Shown here: piece after piece, positions 16,854 through 23,997 of the stretch
Numbering within the stretch: position 1 is the first letter of the stretch
Layout: each line of letters begins with the position of its first letter
NCBI GenBank assembly: GCA_029237525.1
Contig: JARBAU010000003.1
Coordinates: 1 to 43,280, forward strand
From: Nitrososphaerales archaeon
GTDB lineage: Archaea > Thermoproteota > Nitrososphaeria > Nitrososphaerales > Nitrososphaeraceae
DNA length: 43,280 bases
Reading direction: 5' to 3'
Notes under the pieces: model-generated
Seen by the model: only the letters and a program-made list of their open reading frames with translations
Told to the model about the DNA's origin: nothing
Database searches by the model: none
Made by a program: the position numbers and the translations under genes

Positions 16854-17747
16854 GTGCTAAGTATATTTGGAAGTGTTGCATTAGATACTACAAGGACCCC
16901 GTTTAATACTGAAGAAAAAATTTTGGGTGGAGCGGCAACCTATGCTTCCCTATCTGCCTCATACTTTGTTGAGACTTCTCTTATTGGAATAGTAGGCACA
17001 GATTTTCCCCCAGAATATCGGTCAATACTTCAAGGGAAGTTAGATCTACAGGGATTAAGTACGAAACAAGGGAACACATTTCACTACGATTCATCTTTCG
17101 ACTATGCTCTATCGCATAGGACTACAAATAAGACTGAACTAAATGTCGCTGCTGATTTTGAACCAGTTTTACCTCCAGGATATCCTACCCCTAGACATCT
17201 TTATCTTGCAAATAATGATCCTATTCAAAACATTCGACTATTGTCTAAATTCTTGTCGCCTGTGATCACGATGTGCGATACGATGGAATACTGGATTCGT
17301 GATAAGCGGGATCAGGTAATAAGGATGATGAGTAAAGTTGAAGGTGTTGTCGTAAATGACGAGGAAGCTAGATTGCTTTGTGGATCTGCGAATCTTATCA
17401 AATGTGCAAGAATGATTTTGTCGTTCGGCACAAAATTTGTCATTATTAAGAAGGGAGAGCATGGTTCAATTCTGTTACATAATGACGTACTGTTTCCGAC
17501 ACCTGGTTATCCATTAGAAGAAGTGGTAGATCCTACGGGGGCTGGTGATTCTTTTGCAGGAGGATTTTTAGGATACCTTGCTGCAAAGAATAGTACTGAC
17601 ACTCATACTATGAGACAAGCAGTGATATATGGGAATATAATGGGCTCTTTCGCTGTAGAAGACTTTGGTGTGAGACGACTACTCAAGTTAACAAAAGAAG
17701 AGATTGAGTTAAGATACAATAAGTATCTCGAACTCGTGAGGCTTTGA
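16854..17747 (+). CDS. PfkB-family carbohydrate kinase
   Basis: ATP-dependent sugar or nucleoside kinase of the ribokinase family. The N-terminus is SIFGSVALDTT, the Gly-rich GGAATYAS is at residues 25-32, and the anion-hole and catalytic motif DPTGAGDSFAGGF is at 226-238 (catalytic Asp D232). The 297-aa length is normal and the start is GTG 16854. The substrate is not readable; adenosine, ribose or another sugar are all possible. It is a single gene with a 110-base gap before the DNA glycosylase. Confidence 0.9.
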   Translation: MLSIFGSVALDTTRTPFNTEEKILGGAATYASLSASYFVETSLIGIVGTDFPPEYRSILQGKLDLQGLSTKQGNTFHYDSSFDYALSHRTTNKTELNVAADFEPVLPPGYPTPRHLYLANNDPIQNIRLLSKFLSPVITMCDTMEYWIRDKRDQVIRMMSKVEGVVVNDEEARLLCGSANLIKCARMILSFGTKFVIIKKGEHGSILLHNDVLFPTPGYPLEEVVDPTGAGDSFAGGFLGYLAAKNSTDTHTMRQAVIYGNIMGSFAVEDFGVRRLLKLTKEEIELRYNKYLELVRL

Positions 17748-17858
17748 TCCTTATTATACTTTGTTCTTTACAAGCGCCAGTTACCTCGTTCACAAAAAAT
17801 TTTATTAATAGGTCTTAGAAATAAATGTGTTGCCGGTCCACTTTAAAATACTAATTTG

Positions 17859-18491
17859 ATGGCTCCAACAGTTCTGGATATTTTAGATCGTACATTTTAT
17901 CATCAGCCGACATTCTACGTAGCTAAAAACTTGTTAGGTAAGAAGTTGGTACGTCTGCTTTCCGGTAAATCAATACACAAATTGAGCGGATTAATTGTCG
18001 AGACCGAAGCCTACGGGTCAACTGATGATGAGGCAAGCCATGCGTTTAGGGGCAAAACCTCAAGAAATTCTATGATGTTCGGACCTCCGGGGATAGTTTA
18101 TATGTACCTTTCGTACGGAATACATTTTTGTCTCAATATAACTGCTTATTCGAATGAGCAACACGCGGGAGCTGTACTTATCCGAGCAATTCAACTTTTA
18201 GAAGGAATACCAACAATGAAACTCCTTCGTGGTACTAATGATCGGTTCCAAATTGCAAGCGGTCCAGGACGCCTGACAAAAGCGTTTGACATCGGGCTAA
18301 ATGCTAACGGCATGGATGTAACCATTCCTAATTCAATAACTGTAGAGGGCGGAATCACCCCCCGAGCTATTCTTGTCTCCTCAAGGGTAGGGATAAACAA
18401 GGCAAAATATAAGCCGTGGAGATATGTCATTGCAGAGGTGGATCATACTGGTCTGCTTACTTGTAGTAAATACGCTTCAATGAATAGGTGA
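17859..18491 (+). CDS. 3-Methyladenine DNA glycosylase (AAG/MPG type)
   Basis: Base-excision repair enzyme that removes alkylated and deaminated purines. The active-site segment GLIVETEAYGSTDDEASHAF (about residues 44-63) includes the general-base Glu, and GPPGIVYMYLSYGIHFCLNI is the DNA-intercalating and binding region. ASGPGRLTKAFDI follows, all in family order. ATG 17859 is preferred over the adjacent TTG 17856, giving 210 aa, close to the family norm. This eukaryote/Bacillus-type glycosylase is patchy in archaea, but nothing here shows recent transfer. Confidence 0.93.
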   Translation: MAPTVLDILDRTFYHQPTFYVAKNLLGKKLVRLLSGKSIHKLSGLIVETEAYGSTDDEASHAFRGKTSRNSMMFGPPGIVYMYLSYGIHFCLNITAYSNEQHAGAVLIRAIQLLEGIPTMKLLRGTNDRFQIASGPGRLTKAFDIGLNANGMDVTIPNSITVEGGITPRAILVSSRVGINKAKYKPWRYVIAEVDHTGLLTCSKYASMNR

Positions 18492-18586
18492 ATTCACCAA
18501 AAACTGATGGTACAGATAAGTCGGAATCGTATGTAATCTGTTCTCGCAAAGACTCATTCTAAGTATAATTTTAATACTGAATTTAT

Positions 18587-18620
18587 GTAGAAAGCAGATG
18601 AAGTGTAATCTGCTTTCTAC
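18587..18620. promoter_or_regulatory. Perfect 13-bp inverted repeat upstream of the 18658 gene
   Basis: GTAGAAAGCAGAT (18587-18599) and ATCTGCTTTCTAC (18608-18620) are perfect complements around an 8-base spacer. It starts 96 bases after the glycosylase stop and ends about 8 bases before TTTTAAAT (18629-18636), the presumed TATA box of the next gene. No T-run follows, which argues against a plain terminator; an operator beside the promoter is the favoured reading. Confidence 0.6.
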
Positions 18621-18657
18621 CCTTACAGTTTTAAATCCTAAGATGTAACAATTTTTG

Positions 18658-19266
18658 ATGGCTTCACAGAAGCTTTTCTTCATATACGTATCGAAATACG
18701 ATGAGTGGAAAGAAAGAGAGGCAACAGATTGGGATTATGTTTATTCTATGGCAAGGTTTTTTCATTGGTGGTCGAAACGTCTTTTTAATATTGATTTTAA
18801 CCTTCAAGCAGATATTTTGCCAGTCATCCCTGGCAAGCTTTTCGACAGAATGTCGATTGCATACCTCATGAGAGATCATAAAGAAAGAGGCAGTAAGGTA
18901 TATCACTTTTATCTCGCCTACTTCAAGCCATTTTGGACTGATTGCGGAACTGAAGGTTACTGTACAGACTATTTCAGTATGGTCGAATGGAAGAGACCTA
19001 ACAAGACTTTAATGGATTCGGCGCGAACAAAATATTTTGCCGACATAAATTGTCCTAAAGTTTCTCATCTACTATCTCACGAAGTCCTTAGAGCTAAGGG
19101 GAATAAAAGAAAGGAGTATTTTGATTCAGTTCACAAATTATGGAACCGGCATCTGCACGATGGATTGCCATACGTTTACTATAATGAGCGCTTTGCTGAA
19201 GTTTCAAAAGATAGCGCATACAAATTTGTTACGTTAGATATAAAACAACTGAAATCGCTGATATGA
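18658..19266 (+). CDS. Unknown protein with a His-rich possible metal site
   Basis: Not recognised. It is 202 aa from ATG 18658 (TTG 18655 adds one residue), soluble and rich in aromatic residues and Trp (FFHWWSKRLF, YFKPFWTDCGTEGYCTDYF). In the second half, SHLLSHEVLRAKG followed 11 residues later by VHKLWNRHLHDG places four to five His and one Glu close together, reminiscent of zinc-dependent hydrolases but without a classical HEXXH. Two Cys sit in the DCGTEGYC segment. The perfect dyad at 18587-18620 suggests regulated expression. Function unknown. Confidence 0.65.
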   Translation: MASQKLFFIYVSKYDEWKEREATDWDYVYSMARFFHWWSKRLFNIDFNLQADILPVIPGKLFDRMSIAYLMRDHKERGSKVYHFYLAYFKPFWTDCGTEGYCTDYFSMVEWKRPNKTLMDSARTKYFADINCPKVSHLLSHEVLRAKGNKRKEYFDSVHKLWNRHLHDGLPYVYYNERFAEVSKDSAYKFVTLDIKQLKSLI

Positions 19267-19301
19267 ATCTGGGAAATAAAGATTAGGATGTGAACATATG
19301 A

Positions 19302-19565
19302 ATGAATTTAGGACTAATCATCAAAATTGGCGTCATCTTTTCTTCTGTAGGAATTAGTTTGTTTGCAATACTTATAGCTATACTCCTGGCGTTCCCTGTG
19401 GTAAAACAATGTATTCCGATATCCAGATGCACATTTTCTTCGACAGCGCCTGAGCCATTTTTGGTACTTGTAAACCCAGGTTATGCGTCTATTTCTCTTT
19501 CCTGCATTGCTATCGGTGTGTTGATGTTCAGGCTGGGAATATATTTCAGGGACAAAAGGGATTAA
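19302..19565 (+). CDS. Small two-helix membrane protein
   Basis: 87 aa. Residues about 4-33 (LGLIIKIGVIFSSVGISLFA onward) and about 62-80 (SISLSCIAIGVLMFRLGIYF) form two membrane helices joined by a loop that contains two Cys (KQCIPISRC). The tail is charged (RDKRD), so the C-terminus is probably cytosolic. It lies 35 bases after the 18658 gene on the same strand and may be co-transcribed with it. No family recognised. Confidence 0.55.
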   Translation: MNLGLIIKIGVIFSSVGISLFAILIAILLAFPVVKQCIPISRCTFSSTAPEPFLVLVNPGYASISLSCIAIGVLMFRLGIYFRDKRD

Positions 19566-19626
19566 CGTTGTATTCAGAATTGTAAGAGATTTGGAGTAAC
19601 AGCTGCCGTAGATTTAGATTAGTCAA

Positions 19627-19709
19627 CCCCACAATCACTAAACTATAGGCCTTACGGGATTCAAGTTTGGCAGAACTTTGAACCATGGGTAGACGCAATC
19701 TACGTGGGG
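19627..19709. ncRNA. Possible structured RNA with a three-way junction
   Basis: Outer arms CCCCAC (19627-19632) and GTGGGG (19704-19709) pair over 6 bp. Inside, a hairpin from 19657 to 19684 pairs GG, TTCAA and GTT with AAC, TTGAA and CC (10 bp, two single-base bulges, loop TGGCAG). GTAGA (19689-19693) pairs with TCTAC (19699-19703) around CGCAA and stacks directly on the outer helix. The layout recalls a tRNA, but there is no proper D-arm or T-loop. The strand is unclear because the complement folds equally well; an A-run follows on the plus strand. The rest of 19566-19981 holds no gene I can support. Confidence 0.3.
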
Positions 19710-19981
19710 AAAAAAAATAGAGTTGTTGTTGTCATAGCCAACTGTCAACCTTAATTAGTATCGCTTCCACAAATCGATATATCGGCAGTAGTACTATATA
19801 CTTAATTGTAGTTTTGGAAACGCATTAATAAGAATAATTCTCTCCTACCTCTGACTGAACCGGCAGTTCAAAACTAGAAGGACTTTCTCATAACTTTTAG
19901 TCGCTTATTTGTACTCAGTTTTAAACCGAGATTTACTAACAAGCATTACGTAAACTATGTCCTACGAGGGATCATAAACTA

Positions 19982-20119
19982 TGGGGCCGAAGGGAAATGT
20001 TCTAAATAGGTACGTTACCATATTTACTTGAACCCCTGATCCACGGGTTTCCTCGATTCAAGACCAGCCCTAGTCTAAGATCTGGAGCCCGTTGCGATGC
20101 CTGACTTCGCTACGACCCC
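19982..20119 (-). tRNA. tRNA-Trp (CCA) with two introns
   Basis: Read on the minus strand, the acceptor GGGGTCG (20119-20113) pairs with CGGCCCC (19989-19983), with discriminator A at 19982. The D-arm is GCGA/TCGC around AGTCAGGCA; the anticodon stem ACGGG pairs with CCCGT and the loop CTCCAGA gives anticodon CCA. A 33-base intron (20049-20081) sits at 37/38. The T-stem AGGGG (20037-20033) and CCCTT (19994-19990) enclose TTCAA plus a 31-base second intron (about 19996-20026). Removing both leaves a 74-base tRNA. A minus-strand CTTATAC at about 20156-20162 could be its TATA box. The segment 20120-20299 otherwise holds only the promoter of the next gene. Confidence 0.87.
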
Positions 20120-20299
20120 ACGTGGCATCGATCTAGGTTACGAAAGGATATCTGTATAAGTCTTACTCGAATGCGAATAACTAGTTCTCGTCTGAACAGT
20201 TTTGTAGAATTCTCGTTATGAAGAATTCGAGGTATGATAAACTAATGGGCTTTGCACAAGCTAGAAACAGATATATAATTTCAAGATATAACATCGATA

Positions 20300-20962
20300 T
20301 TGACTGGAGAAACACAATTGCGAGCCAGGCGTACACGGCTTAAGATATTGAGGGCGATTGCAGGAAGTGAAGGTTCTGCGGGTTTCTCGGAGATTAGAGA
20401 TGCAACAGGTCTCTCTACCGGTTCTATTTACTACCACTTGGAGAGAATGGGCAAATATGTGGTTAAGGATTCTAAGCAATACCTAATTACGCAGGATGGG
20501 TGGGAACTTCTTAGAGAAATTGACACTAAAACTCCTGATGTCAATAGGGAAGAAAGTTCAGAATCGAGTGATAAGCAGGCAAATCCCGATCCGCGTCCTA
20601 AACTCATAAAGCTCGATGTAAAAAACTCAGTTTTGAAATTTCTGCGTGAAAATTTGTTTATCTTACTTACGACTTCGATTGTGGTATCTGTTTCAGTCGG
20701 TATCTATTCTCAGTCATATATTGTGTTTCCAGGAATATCATACGCAGGAAAAATGATTGCGAATGCTACCATGATTTCTTCCTTGTCAATAGCAGCTCTT
20801 TTATCACTATCATTCTTACTGATGTTGAGAAGACAGATGATGCCTAAGGGATATAGAGTAATAATGATATCGTCTCTGACTGTCATTTCTGTTATTCTCG
20901 TAAATATCTTAATCTTCACCGGCCTTGGCACACAGATTGGAAGTGGGCAGATAACCTATTAG
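20300..20962 (+). CDS. Membrane-anchored winged-helix (ArsR-like) regulator
   Basis: 220 aa from TTG 20300. Residues about 10-72 form a winged helix: RLKILRAIAGSEGSAGFSEI then RDATGLSTGSIYYHLERMGK (recognition helix) and the wing YVVKDSKQYLITQDGWELL. A charged linker (EESSESSDKQ) leads to three membrane helices (about 113-133, 146-166 and 178-203). A DNA-binding head on a membrane anchor suggests direct membrane-to-gene signalling, but the signal is unknown. The TATA-like GATATATAAT at about 20270-20279 is 21-30 bases before the TTG, consistent with a leaderless start. Confidence 0.75.
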   Translation: MTGETQLRARRTRLKILRAIAGSEGSAGFSEIRDATGLSTGSIYYHLERMGKYVVKDSKQYLITQDGWELLREIDTKTPDVNREESSESSDKQANPDPRPKLIKLDVKNSVLKFLRENLFILLTTSIVVSVSVGIYSQSYIVFPGISYAGKMIANATMISSLSIAALLSLSFLLMLRRQMMPKGYRVIMISSLTVISVILVNILIFTGLGTQIGSGQITY

Positions 20963-21275
20963 GTAATAATTTGAATCTAGCAATATTTTTATGTCAATCA
21001 CAGAAATATTGTTGTAATGTGAGCTGCCTGACATAATTTTCTCAATGTAAACAGCAGTCAAAATTTATAAAAAATCGCTAAAAAGTTAAGTTCTGAAACT
21101 ACATACTTTTCTAATGTGTCTTGTAATGGTGCAGATTGGGCATATATAGCATGTTTGACTACCGTCTCTACAATGAATATAAAATAATATAGTACATCTT
21201 TGTAACTTTCGCCTTATCTTAGCAGTAGCTTTATACATGCAGTAATGCAGAATAATAGAACATACTAAAGAAACA
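20963..21275. other. 313-base gap between the two regulators
   Basis: No ORF or RNA fold is supported. CTTTATAC at about 21229-21236 is a possible TATA box for the TrmB-like gene, followed by ATGCAG repeated 8 bases apart (21236 and 21244), which could be an operator. Confidence 0.4.
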
Positions 21276-21620
21276 ATGAATGACGAGTCACGAGTTCTAA
21301 AGACACATTTGGGATTATCTGAAAACGAAGTGGCGTTATTTGTTTACTTGATTAAAAACGGCCGTAGAAGTATTGATCAAATTGAAACAGACCTGGATTG
21401 CACCAGCAACGAAGCAGCTCAAACAGCACGTGCATTGGTTGATAAAGGTATGGTCGTTCAAATATCTAAACTCATATACACACCATTGCATCCTAAATTT
21501 GCAATTGTCAACAGATATAGGGAAAAATGCCGAGAAGACAATATCCAGTTTCATAAAAACGCGTTGATAGATAGTATTGGGAGTAGAATGGAAAAATACT
21601 TTGAACATACCAATGTCTAA
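21276..21620 (+). CDS. TrmB-like winged-helix transcription regulator
   Basis: 114 aa. It matches the TrmB N-terminal DNA-binding domain: LGLSENEVALFVYLIKNGRR, then IDQIETDLDCTSNEAAQTAR and the wing GMVVQISKLIYTPLHPKFAI. There is no sugar-binding C-terminal domain, only a short helical tail (HKNALIDSIGSRMEKYF) that may dimerise. Single-domain TrmB proteins are numerous in Thaumarchaeota. The two unknown genes follow after 30 bases on the same strand and may be its targets or partners. Confidence 0.8.
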   Translation: MNDESRVLKTHLGLSENEVALFVYLIKNGRRSIDQIETDLDCTSNEAAQTARALVDKGMVVQISKLIYTPLHPKFAIVNRYREKCREDNIQFHKNALIDSIGSRMEKYFEHTNV

Positions 21621-21650
21621 ATAGGTAATATTGTTTGAACTATCATAAAG

Positions 21651-22073
21651 TTGTCCGACCTTGATCAAAACAGATCAGATAAAGTGGTTTATTTTGGCAT
21701 AACTAACCTACTTGAGAATAATCGACTTATTGGAGCTGTAGATATTTGGCGAAGTGTTGTAACTAAAGAGTTGTTCTGTGAGGAAAAACGACTTGGAATT
21801 TTAGATATAGGGGAAAAAATAGGAATGCCTAATAGTTCTAAAAATAAAAAGTGGGCTGTGGCCATTAATAGAGAGAGGATAGGAAAGGACAAGTGGAATC
21901 TCGTAACAATAGGTAAAGATGGTGAGGATAGATTCGCTGACCAGCTAGATGAGCGAGATGTAACAGTTCAAGTTAAAGATTACACAGTAGTGGATAGCAA
22001 ATGGTGGAGCTTTCTCATAGAGCGTAATATTAATAGAAATGTCGATATAACTAGAGAGGGTAATGCAAAGTGA
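21651..22073 (+). CDS. Unknown protein, first of a coupled pair
   Basis: Not recognised. 140 aa from TTG 21651, soluble and mixed alpha/beta, with many charged residues (EEKRLGILDIGEKIG, DRFADQLDERDVTVQVKDY). No Cys cluster, signal peptide or membrane segment. Its stop overlaps the start of the next gene as GTGA, so the two are likely translated together and may form a complex. It lies 30 bases after the TrmB-like gene. Confidence 0.55.
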   Translation: MSDLDQNRSDKVVYFGITNLLENNRLIGAVDIWRSVVTKELFCEEKRLGILDIGEKIGMPNSSKNKKWAVAINRERIGKDKWNLVTIGKDGEDRFADQLDERDVTVQVKDYTVVDSKWWSFLIERNINRNVDITREGNAK

Positions 22074-22378
22074 CAATATCTCCAGATGCAAGTGATAATT
22101 TGCCAATTGATGTAATTGTTAAATCTGCAAGAGGAGGAAATATTGCTAGCAAGCTAACTGGAGCGTTCTTCCTCAGAGGTAAAGAGTTTAAGTTCAGAGC
22201 ACTTGCATTTGGCAGAATCGGCGGCCATAATATTAGTCTAAATATCTCGAAATCTGCATTAGAGGAAATCAAATCAATGGGATTGGATTCAGATATGATA
22301 TATTTGAGAATACAGAGAAAACTAATTGAAGGGGATGTAGAACTTAGGCAGAAGCTTCCTGATAGTCAATCCATCTAA
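22070..22378 (+). CDS. Unknown protein, second of a coupled pair
   Basis: Not recognised. 102 aa from GTG 22070 (TISPDASDNLPIDVIVKSAR and onward), basic and beta-rich in the middle (GGNIASKLTGAFFLRGKEFK) with a helix after it. The GTGA overlap with the upstream gene indicates coupled expression. Its stop overlaps by 4 bases with the stop of the convergent MTA phosphorylase gene. Confidence 0.55.
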   Translation: MTISPDASDNLPIDVIVKSARGGNIASKLTGAFFLRGKEFKFRALAFGRIGGHNISLNISKSALEEIKSMGLDSDMIYLRIQRKLIEGDVELRQKLPDSQSI

Positions 22379-23175
22379 AGCACTGAATTTTCTAGCGAAT
22401 GACCACAATTGCATTGTTTTCTTTCCGCAGGAATTCGCGATATCAAATCTGTAATGATTTCTTTTGTTTTTGAGACATTATCTTTAAGGGTTTTGATAAT
22501 ATCTTTGGAGTTTACTGGTTGTTCGGTCCAGACATCATAATCTGTGATTGTTGACAGAGAAACATAACATATTTCTGCCTCTCTCGCTAGAACGCATTCT
22601 GGAATCAATGTCATCCCAATAATATCCGCATTTATGACGTCTCTGTAATATTTCGATTCAGCCTTTGTCGAAAATCTTGGACCCTCTATGCATATATAAG
22701 TCCCATTAATGTGATGTTCAGAGGACAAATCTTTTAAACTGCATTGTGCAATATTGATTAGTTCAGGACAGAATGGTTGTGCCATAGAAATATGACAAAC
22801 TTTTCCACCCTCATAAAATGTAGAATCTCTACGTTTCGTTAGATCAATGAATTGGTCTGGGATAACCATATCACCTGGCTTATAATCAATCTTTAAGCTA
22901 CCTACTGCTGAAGGTGCAAGAATTCTAGTGACACCCAAGCTTTTTAGTGCCCAAATATTCGCACGATAGTTTATTCTATGTGGTGGTATTCTATGGTCTT
23001 TACCATGTCTAGGGATGAAAGCTACTGATTTTTTAAAATATTTTCCAATGAACACGTTGTCTGAGGTGTCACCGAAAGGTGTATGTACCTTTATTTCAGT
23101 TACATCACTAAAAATTTCTGCATTGTATAGTCCAGTTCCTCCAATTATACCTATTTCAGCTGAAATTGGACCCAC
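22375..23175 (-). CDS. mtnP: S-methyl-5'-thioadenosine phosphorylase
   Basis: Cleaves methylthioadenosine to adenine and methylthioribose-1-phosphate, recycling the by-product of polyamine and related synthesis. Family motifs in order are IGIIGGTGLY, HTPFGDTSDNVF, IPRHGKDHRIPPHRINYRAN, ICIEGPRFSTKAESKYY, DIIGMTLIPECVLAREAEI and the C-terminal TDYDVW. Length 266 aa, start GTG 23175. It begins 3 bases after the stop of apt on the same strand, so adenine released here can be captured by Apt: a compact salvage operon. A Cys-rich tail (KQCNCGHS) near the C-terminus is unusual. Confidence 0.93.
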   Translation of the reverse strand: MGPISAEIGIIGGTGLYNAEIFSDVTEIKVHTPFGDTSDNVFIGKYFKKSVAFIPRHGKDHRIPPHRINYRANIWALKSLGVTRILAPSAVGSLKIDYKPGDMVIPDQFIDLTKRRDSTFYEGGKVCHISMAQPFCPELINIAQCSLKDLSSEHHINGTYICIEGPRFSTKAESKYYRDVINADIIGMTLIPECVLAREAEICYVSLSTITDYDVWTEQPVNSKDIIKTLKDNVSKTKEIITDLISRIPAERKQCNCGHSLENSVL

Positions 23176-23178
23176 GGA

Positions 23179-23715
23179 TCAGTCATACACCACTAACGAA
23201 TTAACTTCATAACCCGAATCCCTCAGTATCCTTGCACCCTGCAGCTGGCCAAGTTCAACGGCGAAGGCAAACCCAGTGATTCTACATCCCGCTTGCTCTA
23301 AAATATTTGCTGATGCTATAGCTGTGCCACCAGTGGCAATTAGATCATCTGCGACTAAAACATCAGGATTCTTGCCAAGTACACCAATTTGCACTTCAAT
23401 TTTATCACTTCCATACTCAATTTTATACGAGTTCCTTATCGTTTTTCCTGGAAGCTTTCCTGCTTTACGAATTAGAACCAATCCAATTTGGAATAATAGT
23501 GCAATAGCTGTGGCTATTATGAACCCTCTAGATTCGATACCAACTACAAGATCAATCTTACGTCCACTAAGTCTATTTTTAAATTCTTCTGCCATATATT
23601 TTAGTGCTCCCGGGTTACGAAGGACAGGATTAATGTCCCTGAACAAGACACCTGGAATCGGGAAATTGGGATACTCTTTGATCAATTTGCGAATATCTAA
23701 TTGCGTAGTTACCAT
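23179..23715 (-). CDS. apt: Adenine phosphoribosyltransferase
   Basis: Joins adenine to PRPP to give AMP. It has IPGVLFRDINPVL, GIESRGFIIATAIA, the GKLPGKTIRNSYKIEYG flexible loop and the PRPP motif VLVADDLIATGGTA. ATG 23715 (MVTTQLDIRKL) is preferred over the longer frame from 23757, because the extra 14 residues (REYFLCLPLTHIY) are not family-like and an AATATTTTTTAT box lies about 25-35 bases upstream of the ATG. The product is 178 aa, normal. It is followed 3 bases later by mtnP. Confidence 0.93.
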   Translation of the reverse strand: MVTTQLDIRKLIKEYPNFPIPGVLFRDINPVLRNPGALKYMAEEFKNRLSGRKIDLVVGIESRGFIIATAIALLFQIGLVLIRKAGKLPGKTIRNSYKIEYGSDKIEVQIGVLGKNPDVLVADDLIATGGTAIASANILEQAGCRITGFAFAVELGQLQGARILRDSGYEVNSLVVYD

Positions 23716-23964
23716 ATAGATGTGTGTAAGAGGCAAACATAAAAAATATTCTCTCAAAACAAAACTAAGAGACTATGAAATTTATGGAATCAAACTTTGG
23801 AAGAAAGATCAGTAACTACTATAATAACTTTATGCTTTATGGCATATATAAGCTGGTATGAGGATACATATAATTTGTTAAGCTGATATCTCAATTGTTA
23901 ATAACCGAGTCAAAATTTGAGTTACCAATCAGGAAATTCCTGGTCAGACATACCTCCAAAAAGG

Positions 23965-23972
23965 TATAAATA
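23965..23972 (+). promoter_or_regulatory. TATA box of the AbfD gene
   Basis: TATAAATA is centred 29 bases before ATG 23998, which marks that ATG as a leaderless start. The longer frame from TTG 23917 would place this box inside the coding region. Confidence 0.6.
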
Positions 23973-23997
23973 TTATCTCAGGCATAATTCCATTATT

